Origin: Phoronis australis
Lineage: Eukaryota; Phoronida; Phoronidae
Assembly (NCBI GenBank): GCA_002633005.1
Contig: NMRA01000638.1
Coordinates: forward strand, 135,965 to 199,964
Direction: 5' to 3'
Length of the DNA stretch: 64,000 nucleotides
In this document: one piece after another, positions 37,131 to 47,464 of the stretch
Layout: every line of letters begins with the position of its first letter
How positions within the stretch are numbered: position 1 is the stretch's first letter
Program-made: the position numbers and the translations under genes
The notes under the pieces: model-generated
Databases searched by the model: none
The model's input: only the letters and a program-made list of their open reading frames with translations
Told to the model about the DNA's origin: nothing

Positions 37131-37384
37131 GCAGTCTATGTCATGCCCTTGATAAAGAGCGTACTGCTTCAAATGTGGGAACAGTACTTTACCTGAACAA
37201 TAGAGTGTTGGGAGCTTTAATTGGAGACCATACAAACATGACTTGCACCAAGGGATAATAATGATCAAGTGACTTGACTTAGCAGTATGTCAGGAACAGA
37301 TGCCATTATAAACATCAAAAAACATGCATTGCACTTCTGGAGTTTTTACACAGAGTCTACCACCAGGTATTCCTGTGTCCTCAC

Positions 37385-37489
37385 CTCTATCGTTCTTGAG
37401 GCCGGATGTCTCTCCATTACCAGAGCCTCTCCCTGGTCCTGTACGGTGTTAAACTGCGTCTCTCGCGACTCCATGTCAGACATAAGGCT
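37385..37489 (-). CDS. Spectraplakin exon 11, copy A
   Basis: 35 codons, phase 0 to 0, beginning SLMSDMESRE and ending ERHPASRTIE, with acceptor ctttacttcag|AGC and donor CGATAGAG|GTGAGG. Together with exon 10 it encodes the third spectrin repeat region of the plakin domain. If the 2.2-kb block is an assembly duplicate, only one of the two exon 10-11 pairs is real. Confidence 0.88.
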
Positions 37490-39095
37490 CTGAAGTAAAG
37501 GGAGGACTTGATCAATACTAAACAGAACAGGTTAGGCCAAAACCATCATTTGAAAATCAAGTCAGACACACTGTATCACTGAATCAAGGAAAAATGATGT
37601 GTTTCTTACTCATCGCTTGGCAAACCATGGCATTTCAAACCTAGTTTACGTGCTTTTCTTCAGCTTTTCAAAATAAAAAGCACAAAATTGTAATAAAATT
37701 TTATGTGGGGAGGACGTATAGCACTCAAGCTGGATAGGGGTAAAGAACAGAACCAACTTTGGTTTTGGCTGGCCTTATCAGAAGCAATGATGAAGACTGC
37801 ATACAGTAAAATCTCACCATATTCGGACAAAAATAATTGCCAAAAATGCCTTTTCCATTTGTCAAGGGCTTCTAACCTTGTTGTGAATACCCACAAATTT
37901 TCAAAACTTTGTTTGGTGATAGTTCTGGTACAAAACCTGAACATGGAAAATCATTCAATTTGGTGTTACTGACATATTGTTCTTGAAAAAATTACGAAAC
38001 AAAATTTCGCATCTCAGCCATATGAAGTCCTAAATTGGTGAGATTTTACTGTACACAAGCACAGAGACACTTACTAGAGGGTGTCCGAGATCCTGGAGAA
38101 AAATGGGAACAAAATCATAACAAAGAAAAGACAATTGCCTTACAGTATTCTCAAAAGATCTCAACTTGTAAAACAAGTTTATCAAAAATGCCTTTCAACA
38201 GACTACACACTTCAGGTAGTACACGTTACATTAATGTAAAATATATATATAGGTAAATAAAACAACAATAATGGACCAATAGTTGATCCGTTATTGTTTT
38301 TTTATTTACCTACATGTACATATACTGTATTATACATTTCGTCAAACAATAGTATCCTTTAGAGGATCTGGATTGCCTCTTTTAGTTTCAGATTTATTAT
38401 GTTATAAATGTAAAGGTATACTAAAACAAACTTTTCAAAAAACAAGGCAGCACGGCTAGATCCAAGTATTATATGACGGGTATACATAGAAATGGTATTG
38501 TTATTGAAAAATCATATCCAAGTATACAGCAATATTGACTACATGAATGGGTACAACAGAAGTACAATGCAAACCTTAGCATTAGGCCTGCCTTCCTGAA
38601 AACACAAGACACAACAGGCAACTGAGCCAGAGAAAACCTGAACTAAAAGCAAGTTATCACTTACGAGCAATAACTTAATAGTTAACTACAAAGGTGTGGA
38701 TTGATTAGGTTGTTAGACAGGTGCAAATTGCTAATAACATGACACCGGATGAGTATTTTAAGGGTTATGTCAACATCGTTGCCATTTAACAGTCTATTTA
38801 CACCTAACCTTTCTTAAATGTTTATTACGGAAAATACTATGAACAATAATCTATGTAAATATACCAATACATTTTAGAAATTAATAACATTTTGTGATGT
38901 TACCTGACAGCTCACATGAACACAGTATATCAACTTCATCTATCAGTCCTAACTCAAAAACTGAAAAAGTTAAAATGACAAAAAGAGAAAATTTGCAAAA
39001 ACAAGGTTCAGGAACTTGATTCATATCAACTAGAATCTGTATAAGAACAGGTCTGAACGTAAACACTTATACAAGGACTCTCCATAAACACCAAC

Positions 39096-39257
39096 CTGGT
39101 AATATCGTTCAATGTCTGTTATCTGTAAGTTTCTTGAACTCCAATCCCTAGAGATTTCTGCTTCTTCCCGCTCATTAAGCCACATGAGCTCTGTGTTGGC
39201 TCCTTCCAAGAATTTAACCAACGAGTCGCAGGACTTCAGCCTCCGATTGGCTGTATT
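39096..39257 (-). CDS. Spectraplakin exon 10, copy A (probable assembly duplicate)
   Basis: Same 54-codon exon as at 41290-41451, with Gly for Glu in KFLEG. Both sets of splice sites are intact and both exons are multiples of three. A literal reading of the assembly would therefore give an in-frame protein with exons 10-11 twice (89 extra residues), which would break the spectrin-repeat register. The single N at 39330 between the copies argues for unmerged alleles. Confidence 0.8.
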
Positions 39258-39585
39258 CTGTGCAAATTGAAATAGAGAAGTCCACATATAACATACATAG
39301 CAACAAAAAACATTAATGAATCCATCCTCNATGTCATGCCCTTGATAAAGAGTGTACTGCTTCAAATGTGGGAACAGTACTTTACCTCAAGTTTTAAACA
39401 ATAGAGTGTTGGGAGCTTTAATTGGAGATCATACAAACATGACTTGCACCAAGGGATAATAATGATCAAGTGACTTGACTTAGCAGTATGTCAGGAACAG
39501 ATGCCATTATAAACATCAAAAAACATGCATTGCACTTTTGGAGTTTTTACACAGAGTCTACCACCAGGTATTCCTGTGTCCTCAC

Positions 39586-39690
39586 CTCTATCGTTCTTGA
39601 GGCCGGATGTCTCTCCATTACCAGAGCCTCTCCCTGGTCCTGTACGGTGTTAAACTGTGTCTCTCGCGACTCCATGTCACACATAAGGCT
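39586..39690 (-). CDS. Spectraplakin exon 11, copy B (right-hand copy)
   Basis: 35 codons, phase 0 to 0: SLMCDMESRETQFNTVQDQG, then EALVMERHPASRTIE. It matches the family's E-L-x-x-E-L-E-x-x-x-x-x-F-x-x-x-x-x-x-x-x-x-L-x-x-E-N/R-H-P-A segment. A closer TAG in tgtttag|TATTG would put the frame out; the acceptor ctttacttcag|AGC preserves phase and family alignment. Differs from copy A by Cys versus Ser at residue 4 and one silent change. Confidence 0.9.
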
Positions 39691-41289
39691 CTGAAGTAAA
39701 GGGAGGACTTGATCGATACTAAACAGAACAGGTTAGGCCAAAACCATCATTTGAAAATCAAGTCAGACACACTGTATCACTGAGACAAGGAAAAATGATG
39801 CGTTACTTTCTTACTCATCGCTTGGCAAACCATGGCATTTCAAACCTAGTTTACGTGCTTTTCTTCAGCTTTTCAAAATAAAAAGCACAAAATTGTAACT
39901 GAATTTTATGTGGGGAGGACATGTTTTAGTCAGTGATTATAGCACTCAAGCTGGATAGGGGTAAAGAACAGAACCAACTTTGGTTTTTGGCTGGCCTTAT
40001 CAGAAGCAATAATGAAGACTGCATACAGTGAAATCTCACCATATTCGGACAAAAATAATTTGCCAAAAATGCCTTTTCCATTTTTCAAGGGCTTCTAACC
40101 TTGTTGTGAATACCCACAAACTTTCAAAACTTTGTTTGGTGGTAGTTCTGGTACAAAATCTGAACATGGAAAATCATTCAATTTGGTGTTACTGACATAT
40201 TTTTCTTGAAAAAATTACAAAACAAAATTTCGCATCTCAGCCATATGAAGTCCTAAATTGGTGAGATTTTACTTACTAGAGGGTGTCCGAGATCCTGGAG
40301 AAAAATGGGAACAAAATCATAACAAAGAAAAGACAATTGCCTTACAGTATTCTCAAAAGATCTCAACTTGTAAAACAAGTTTATCAAAAATGCCTTTCAA
40401 CAGACTACACACTTCAAGTAGTACACATGTTACATTAATGTAAAATATATATAGCTAAATAAAACAACAATAATGGACCAATAGTTGATCCGTTATTGTT
40501 TTTTTATTTACCTACATGTACATATACTGTATTATAAATTTCGTCAAACAATAGTATCCTTTAGAGGATGTGGATTGCCTCTTTTAGTTTCAGATTTATT
40601 ATCTATGTTATAAATGTAAAGGTATACTAAAACAAACTTTTCAAAAAACAAGGCAGCACGGCTAGATCCAAGTATTGTATGACGGGTATACATAGAAATG
40701 GTATTGTTATTGAAAAATCATAACCAAGTATACAGCAATATTGACTACATGAATGGGTACAACAGAAGTACAATGCAAACCTTAGCATTAGGCCTGCCTT
40801 CCTGAAAACACGAGACACAACAGGCAACTGAGCCAGAGAAAACCTGAACTAAAAACAAGTTATCACATACAAGCAAGAACTTAATAGTTAACTACAAAGG
40901 TGTGGATTGATTAGGTGCAAATTGCTAATAACATGACACCGGATGAGTATTTTAAGGGTTATGTCAACATCGTTGCCATTTAACAGTCTATTTACACTTA
41001 ACCTTTCTTAAATGTTTATTACGGAATATACTATGAACAATAATCTATGTAAATATACCAATAGATTTTAGAAATTAATAACATTTTGTGATGTTGCCTG
41101 ACAGCTCACATGAACACAGTATATCAACTTCATCTATCAGTCCTAACTCACAAACTGAAAAAGTTAAAATGACAAAAAGAGAAAATTTGCAAAAACAAGG
41201 TTCAGGAACTTGATTCATATCAACTAGTATCTGTATAAGAACAAGTCTGAACGTAAACACTTATACAAGGACTCTCCATAAACACCAAC

Positions 41290-41451
41290 CTGGTAATATC
41301 GTTCAATGTCTGTTATCTGTAAGTTTCTTGAACTCCAATCCCTAGAGATTTCTGCTTCTTCCCGCTCATTAAGCCACATGAGCTCTGTGTTGGCTTCTTC
41401 CAAGAATTTAACCAACGAGTCGCAGGACTTCAGCCTCCGATTGGCTGTATT
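41290..41451 (-). CDS. Spectraplakin exon 10, copy B (right-hand copy)
   Basis: 54 codons, phase 0 to 0: NTANRRLKSCDSLVKFLEEA, then NTELMWLNEREE, then ISRDWSSRNLQITDIERYYQ. The A-T-A-E-L-I-W-L-N-E-K-E-E-E-E-x-x-x-D-W-S segment is one of the most conserved stretches of the plakin domain. The donor is a non-ideal CAG|GTTGGT, also used by exon 21. An almost identical copy sits at 39096-39257 (Glu versus Gly after KFLE). Confidence 0.92.
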
Positions 41452-41559
41452 CTGTGCAAATTGAAATAGAGAAGTCCACATATAACATACATAGCAACAA
41501 AAAACATTAATGAATCCATCCTCCCATCAGGGAAAGATGAGACACCACCCACAAGAGGT

Positions 41560-41838
41560 GCGATGGAATCTACCAATCTAAGTGTGGTGAGAGTACTGAT
41601 AACTATATCGGTGACTGGTCACCTAACCAGGGTTAAGGACCATCGCAACCCCAACCTCAGACCCACTGCTGTTATTCAAGAACATGCAAGGGATCTACAT
41701 CACCAGGTCTCTAATGAGGATTTCAGTATATTAAGTTTACTTCCACAGAAGTGGAAGCGTATGGTACGGGAGGCTAGTGAGATTCACGTCCACAGACCAA
41801 GTCTGAACAGAGATCCTGGACTTGCTTCCCTAATATAA
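41560..41838 (+). pseudogene. Penelope-like GIY-YIG C-terminal fragment
   Basis: One open frame reads HLTRVKDHRNPNLRPTAVIQ, then EHARDLHHQVSNEDFSILSL, then WKRMVREASEIHVHRPSLNR and DPGLASLI before a stop. The R-x-x-E/D-H-R, then A-x-x-E-H, then F-x-I-L, then R-x-x-x-E-A-x-x-I and P-S-L-N-R-D/G pattern is the end of a GIY-YIG endonuclease domain of this retroelement class. The front half of the domain is missing. Confidence 0.75.
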
Positions 41839-42185
41839 GGGGAATGTCCCACGTTTGTTTTTATTGTTTTATTACACAACAAAAGAGGACGCACCTGGTG
41901 GTGAATCAAATCCGTGAGATATGAACGAAACGACTGTATACTGACAACCTCAAGGCATGGCTTTTCGGTTCCAAAAGGGATCTTTATTTAATACTATCAT
42001 CATTTAAATGGAACCCAGAAATATACATAGTCTAATTAATGAATCACCTTTCTGTAAAAACATCATATATCTGTCACAGTGCCACATCTCCACAAATGCC
42101 TCCAAATACTAACACCTAACCTATGTTGCAAGGGTTCAAACATGTCACAAAACTTGGCAAACTCCACACCGGTGCATAGACTTAC
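41839..42185 (-). other. Rest of the intron between exons 10 and 9
   Basis: AT-rich sequence after the retroelement fragment; nothing else recognised. Confidence 0.4.
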
Positions 42186-42395
42186 AGTCAAGAGTGAGTA
42201 GGCCATTTCCAGCTTGTACAGCCATTGAGAGTAGAGCTTTTGTTCATCTGGGTTGGACAGAGCGCTGTGAGCAGATTTGCACCGCTCTACAACAGGTTTG
42301 TAGTTCATTATCTCAGAGTGATCGCGTCGGTGTTGATCACACACTGCCTGTGCCGAGTGGAGATCACTGCCATATTCAGCGACTTCCAGGGAATT
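42186..42395 (-). CDS. Spectraplakin exon 9: plakin-domain spectrin repeat
   Basis: 70 codons, phase 0 to 0, from NSLEVAEYGSDLHSAQAV to LYKLEMAYSLLT. It covers the helix with Y-G-x-D-L-x-S-x-x-x-x-x-x-x-x-H, then Y-x-x-x-L-x-x-L-E-x-x-Y-x-x-L. Acceptor cttttttacccag|AAT; donor TTGACT|GTAAGT. Confidence 0.92.
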
Positions 42396-43079
42396 CTGGG
42401 TAAAAAAGTGACAGTCAACAGCATATGCACAAGAATAGATTGCCAATGAAACCAATTCAGAGATAACACACTAAATAACCATTATGAATACTGAAGCCTA
42501 CAAAAAATCAAACATTTGTTAACAGATTAAGCATCCTCAAAAGTAAACTGACAAAATCAACACAAATCATATTAAAACATTCAAAATTCAACCAGAATGA
42601 ATGCAATTTCCTATTTTTTTAAATTGGTCAAATTCCCAACCAAACACCATTTACCATGCATGCTTAATCATATGAAGCAGTAAAGTGAGGAAGAACCAGT
42701 GACCAAACATGAGCGCTGAAATCCAGTGGACCCATTAGAAGAGGTCATAAACTAAAAACACCAGCACTCAAATATTATGTGCCCAAGGTCTCCAAAAGAC
42801 TGAAAAATATGCATGCAACTATCAACTGCGGGTCGTCATCAGTTGAGAAAAGAGAAATAATGATTTCAAAGTATGACTGAGTTTATAAATGAAAACAACT
42901 TACAATAAGTAGTAGCTAGAAGATAAATGTTTGTGATACTGGTAAAACACAGAGAGCATTGAGAAGTGCTTTTTGTGTGCATCTGCTGTGAAATTTGCAT
43001 TCATCACAAGACAATTACACCACTGATACACAAACACATTCACTGAACAGAACTGTATAGCCTACGTCACCACACTCAC
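42396..43079 (-). other. Intron between exons 9 and 8
   Basis: About 0.7 kb, no feature seen. Confidence 0.45.
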
Positions 43080-43284
43080 CTGTTTCATCTCAATCCAAGT
43101 GAGACAATCTTGTAACTGTTTGAAGGCGTCGCTAGTCTCAACTAGTCTCCGCTCAGTCTGAACCTCGGTCCGCCTCTCTACGGAGACGCCTTCTTGCACA
43201 AACTTTTGCGAGGTCAGTTTTGGAATGAGCTGGTTCTGTAGGCAGTTGTGCAGACTGGTCCACTTCTGGTACAATGTGTTGACT
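43080..43284 (-). CDS. Spectraplakin exon 8: plakin-domain spectrin repeat
   Basis: 205 nt, phase 2 to 0: (R)VNTLYQKWTSLHN, then FKQLQDCLTWIEMKQ. It opens with the L-Y-x-K segment that follows the second repeat and ends with the L-L-x-W-I/V-E-E/K-M-Q start of the next. The middle (residues 22-48) is variable in the family. Acceptor gtttcttccag|A; donor AAACAG|GTGAGT. Confidence 0.9.
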
Positions 43285-44504
43285 CTGGAAGAAACACAAG
43301 AGGATGTTGTTAGGCACAGTCAACACTAAGCTGGCAGTTAGCACCCCTTTTCACTGAAAATATTCATCTTCCTGACCTTCATCACCGAAACGTCATCCTA
43401 CAATAAGATTTCTCGAACTTTTATCCTACCACAGGTTGTGACAAAAATATCAAAACTTAGAGTTCTTTGGCCAAAGAAGGATTCCAGCTATAGATGTCAC
43501 TGTTTCCCAGGTGAAGACCTCCCAAGCTTCGCCACTTCAGCCTGGTTGTTTAGGCCAGAATAATCCAACGGCATCCCATATACCCACAGAATAAAACCAG
43601 TTCCCCATCACCACCTACCTCTTGTGGAGCAGCTCCGACTGCGCGTACCGCCCATCCCTAAGTGTCTGTACATCACTGAACAGATTACGCAAGCTTTCTT
43701 CCAGCTTACGCAATGAGTATTCAATGGCATCACAACCATTCTTGGACTCCATTGGGTGAACGCTGCCCACACGGGCGTCTTCTTCATCCAACCGACGTCC
43801 CATGTCCTCAAGGTTTTCTTCTGTGTACTTCATGTCATGGTGAACCTTCTCAGCCAATCGCTGCAGCCGTTCTAGCCTGCACAAGATCAAAATGTAGAAA
43901 TTCTTCAGTTATCTTGCAAAAAACTAGTGCACAACTCAATATAGACAGAGAACAGAAAGCAATTCATCAGCATGGGGGCAATTATGGGAAAAAGATGCCA
44001 GGAGACTGCCTGAATGTAAGTATTTCTACCAATATGCTCCTTGTTTCAATAGCACCACCAGAAACTTTAATTTCTTATTTCTAAGACTGTAATTTTTCTG
44101 TTTTTCAAATGTTGCCTACAGTGCAACAAAAAGTTTATTGAATGTTATTCTTGGCAACTGTACAGTGTGAACAAAGACAAAAATGAATTAGAATAATTTT
44201 TTTATAATTATTCAGATTCATTAAGAAATTTGACAGAATAGAATCCTAATTTTTGGCAATGTTGTATGTTAAATAGCTGAAGTGTTACTACATGACTTTT
44301 TGTCTGCCAAAATGCCTACCAGCAATCAAATATCATTCAAGAACTGAATGAAAATCAGATTTCAATCACGACACTTGGGACCAAGACTACCAAACTTCAG
44401 TCGACATTGTACTTGCAAATTAACTAATTGTGTAGCAATCTTTGAGTCCACTTTAAACTTCACGCAACGTAATTGGTGCAATTTGGAGTAAATTTTGATG
44501 GTCT
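43285..44504 (-). other. Introns flanking exon 7
   Basis: 43285-43618 and 43877-44504. No repeats other than the 43-bp array that starts at about 44505. Confidence 0.4.
43619..43876 (-). CDS. Spectraplakin exon 7: plakin-domain spectrin repeat
   Basis: 258 nt, phase 2 to 2, with 85 full codons from LERLQRLAEKVHHDM to RYAQSELLHK. The heptad-like leucine spacing and an L-E-x-x-L-R-x-L-F-x-D-V-Q-x-L-R-D-G-R-Y segment correspond to the family's L-R-D-E-N-Y-x-x-x-E-E-L region. Acceptor gatcttgtgcag|G; donor AAGAG|GTAGGT. Confidence 0.92.
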
Positions 44505-44680
44505 GAGCCCTGGTTCCTACAACATACCTACTGATCTCTACCTGTATGGGCCTTGGTTCCTACAACATACCTACTGATCTCCAACTGTCTGGGCCCTGGT
44601 TCCTACAATATACCTACTGATGTCCACCTGTCTGGGTCCTGGTTCCTACAACATACCTAGTGATCTCCGCCTGTATGGCC
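44505..44680 (-). repeat. 43-bp tandem repeat duplicating the exon 6 splice donor
   Basis: Four units of 43 bp. On the minus strand each ends in ATCASTAG|GTATRTTGTAGGAACC. Donor-like junctions fall at 44656/44657 (the real exon end), 44613/44614, 44570/44571 and 44527/44528. Use of the second site would bring an in-frame TAG immediately before the splice, so only the first keeps the reading frame open. Confidence 0.9.
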
Positions 44681-44886
44681 ATATCCCTCTCCTTCTGCGC
44701 CACCATGAACTTGTCCCAGAACCGCACAATGTTCTCCGCACGCAGCTGCTCGTCCACTTGAAACTGGCCAGCTGATGCCTGACACATGCGATCCAGCTCG
44801 TCAAACAGAAGCGAGAGGCGCTTGCGGTCCTGGAGGCGTGGAGGAATCTCTTTGATGCGGAAATGGTTGAACTCTGCCAACAGCGT
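44657..44886 (-). CDS. Spectraplakin exon 6: plakin-domain spectrin repeat
   Basis: 76 codons plus 2 nt, starting TLLAEFNHFRIKEIPPRL and ending AQKERDMAIQAEIT(R). The segment F-x-x-x-E-I-P-P-R, then L-x-x-L-F-x-E-L-D and W-x-x-x-x-x-A-Q-x-E-R-D, follows the family's first/second spectrin repeat. Acceptor atatttctag|ACG; donor ATCACTAG|GTATGT. The exon's last ~20 nt and its donor form the first unit of a 43-bp tandem repeat running into the intron, so three further donor-like sites lie directly downstream. Confidence 0.93.
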
Positions 44887-45394
44887 CTAGAAATATCACC
44901 ATGAGAAAGGAAGGTGAAAAAGTTTCTTAGTCTTATTTAGCAGTTTGTAAACCTTCTACTGTGATCTTGAAAAATTCACACCGATATAATGATGTCATGA
45001 GACATTACTGGCAATATCCCCCATTTTAGATCCGTTTTTTGCATTTCATTTGTCACAGAATTTCATGGGGATCTTAGTTCGAGTTTGAAAACAGGATTTG
45101 AGGCAGTATCTGCACAAAGTAACATGTAGTACTGTCAGTTCTTCCAAAACTGGATATCACTTCCAACATTAATTAGGAACACTTTGACATGCATTTCATA
45201 AATGTAAGTGGTCGAATTAAAATTAATGATGAAGTTTTCAATATCAGAAATCTCTGAAATGAGTTTTACTTTCCATGAATTTCACCTTTTTCCTTTCCTA
45301 TGCAAGGAAACTACTTTTGTTATCCCACATGAGTGCAAATCATGCATAAGTGAAAACTTGTGACCAGAACACACATACGACTTCAAACATATAC
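44887..45394 (-). other. Intron between exons 6 and 5
   Basis: About 0.5 kb, no feature seen. Confidence 0.4.
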
Positions 45395-45514
45395 CTTCAT
45401 CTCAATGAGAGTGTTTGGAAAGTTGGAGTCTAGCATCATGCTGGTAGAGTCTCTGATCCAGCGTAGCAAAGACGCGGCCAGGTCACGATACTCCTCCCAC
45501 TTGACCCTTCTCTC
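45395..45514 (-). CDS. Spectraplakin exon 5: start of plakin domain (first spectrin repeat)
   Basis: 40 codons, phase 0 to 0: ERRVKWEEYRDLAASLLRWI, then SNFPNTLIEMK. It matches the family's helix after CH2 (R-W-x-E-Y, then LLxWI and F-P-x-x-x-x-E-M/L-K). Acceptor gttttaacag|GAG, donor ATGAAG|GTATAT. Confidence 0.93.
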
Positions 45515-45747
45515 CTGTTAAAACAACACACAACTGTCAACGTCCAGAATGTAACAATGACTAACACCTTTTGACCAATTTGATCAACCTTAAAATGTGC
45601 AGAATCTCTATGATTTGCAGGTCAAATGTGACTAACATGTTCCGACAGTTCGCGATAATACACTGATAATTTGAACGTACTCAAGTTTACATAACCCCAG
45701 TCTCCTCAAAAACTGTCCGACAGCAAAAAATATCACCAATTTAGGAT

Positions 45748-46250
45748 CAGGGCTTGGAATGACCAATGACAAAAAACGCGGAAACTATAATCATGTGCGC
45801 TACCCAGCCTTGAAATGGTCGATGTGAACCTTTCCCCGACAAAAATCGGGAGGACTAAAAAAAAAATAAAAAAAAAACGTTACCACCATCACTAGCATGC
45901 GTCTGCGTCCTTTTAGCTCGTCCTTCCACTCCCAACCCACACATTATTGGCTGCAGAGCCGTAGCATTTGTCGCCGCGGTTTACAATAACATGAGACGCC
46001 ATTGAAAATCCCACCACGCTTACCCAGATTCCCCGGCAATGTTGACAATTTACGTTCCTCCGAAACATAAAGAGCAACTTCCGCTTTTCGAGGTCAACGT
46101 CGTCTGCAACGCCGCGGTAAGAAAGGAATTTGCCGCGGAAATTTTATATCAAATCCGATTTTTTTTTTACGCGGAAATATAATAAAATGCGCGGACAGAA
46201 CATTTGAAAAAAGCGGAAATCCACGTTTCCGCGGAAAATTCCAAGCCCTG
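45748..46250. mobile_element. Short DNA transposon with CAGGGCTTGGAAT termini and 6-bp target duplication
   Basis: Both ends carry the inverted terminus CAGGGCTTGGAAT, and the element (503 bp) is flanked on each side by TAGGAT (45742-45747 and 46251-46256). It lies in the intron between exons 5 and 4 and encodes nothing recognisable. A shorter relative at 1057-1293 has the same structure with a different 6-bp duplication. The superfamily is uncertain: hAT usually makes 8-bp duplications, while 6-7 bp would fit Dada-like elements. Confidence 0.75.
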
Positions 46251-46492
46251 TAGGATACAATGAAGAGAAAAAAAGGATTTTTTATCACAAAACACAAGTT
46301 ACATCGAAACAGTGCTTTATGGTTTTTAAGTTCTCTCCAACAGCTACCATCATATAATATTTTGAAATACTTCGGCAATCACAACAATGTTAAACCCTTG
46401 AAAATTGAAAAGGGGGCCAACTTTCACATTTTTGTCAAAAATTGGTATATTGTACCACCCAAATTTCAGCAGTGTACTACAGGTTAACTTAC

Positions 46493-46599
46493 GTTGTCAG
46501 CGACAGACTGTTGGGCCGATGGTATCTCGGGAAAGACATCGTAAAGTGAAGACACGTAGGTTAATATAGACTTCTCATCAGGCATAGGCACATCGATAT
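46493..46599 (-). CDS. Spectraplakin exon 4: end of CH2 domain
   Basis: 107 nt, phase 1 to 0. It reads (D)IDVPMPDEKSILTYVSSLYDVF and then a short linker to VADN. The DVPxPDEKSxxTYVSSxYDxFP block is the conserved last helix of CH2 in MACF1/dystonin/plectin. Donor GACAAC|GTAAGT. The linker leads into the plakin domain. Confidence 0.95.
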
Positions 46600-47040
46600 C
46601 TGGGAAAACAGGGTACACAATGGTTAAGCATTTAATGTCAAGACTGAGCAATGGATCCAGGTTGAGGTTTTGTAGATTTTTATGAGCCAGAACTAAACAG
46701 AAATTGTATCAAGAATGGAGCATTTTCAGCATTAAAGCATTTCCTTAATTTATGGCATTGTTAGTCCACAATTATTAATGACTACACTCTCAAGGCAACC
46801 AACACACTTGGCACTATCTGTAACCTTATAAGAAATCTTTTCTTCTGGACAGCTAATACTTGATTACCAGCAGAAATAAAACAACAGCAATTGTACGCAA
46901 GAAAAACTCATAATTTTGATTTATCATTTATATTCTCACATGAATGTCCATGATTCTAATCTGTAACCTTCATGCTAAAAATAAGAATTTTGTAGTGAAA
47001 ACTTGTATGATTTCCATTTTTCTGAAAGAATAAATGAAAG

Positions 47041-47364
47041 CGCTCCGAGGAGTGACACTTGGCGAAATTAACAGAAAAGACGGCGATAGAGATGATGACG
47101 AAGATGACGAAAATAACAACAATGGTGGCGATGATGAACAATACAAGTAATGATAACATTCACAAGACGAACGTAGAGGCCAGAAAGTAAGTATAGACTA
47201 CAGTCTTGAGCGACACTTGGCGAAATTAACTGAAAAGACGACGACGGAGATGATGACGAAGATGACGAATATGATGACGATGGTGATGATGCTGAACAAC
47301 ATCATAACATTCATATGACGCACGTAGATGTCATAAATCAGCAAGAAATAGGCTACAGTCTTGT
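47041..47364 (+). repeat. Two tandem ~160-bp units rich in GAY/GAN triplets
   Basis: Each unit starts near GACACTTGGCGAAATTAAC (47057 and 47215), then runs into (GATGAY)n-like sequence, then ATAACATTCA, and ends CTACAGTCTTG. A third, more diverged unit lies at about 49024-49168. They look like one ancestral array later interrupted by composite repeat copy 6. Confidence 0.8.
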
Positions 47365-47464
47365 TCAATAGAAGTTAAACCAACATCAATGCAGCAAGAG
47401 CGCTCAACAAAGGAACAGCACTATCAGAAAATATCGAATAATTCGAAAAGTAGACGTCATAGTG

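Larger units (their letters stand above)
37138..41522. repeat. 2.2-kb direct duplication joined at a single N (exons 10-11 twice)
   Basis: Copy A runs from 37138 to 39329 and copy B from 39331 to about 41522. They align end to end, with a few per cent of substitutions and short indels (for example an extra 18-nt stretch after TTTATGTGGGGAGGAC in copy B). The copies meet at the lone N at 39330. Intron and exon are equally similar, as expected for two alleles of one locus. Confidence 0.9.

Noticed and set aside
37138-41522. True evolutionary tandem duplication of exons 10-11
   Set aside because: The lone N at the junction, equal similarity of introns and exons, and the matching case at 5136 favour unmerged alleles; kept as a finding because only reads can decide.
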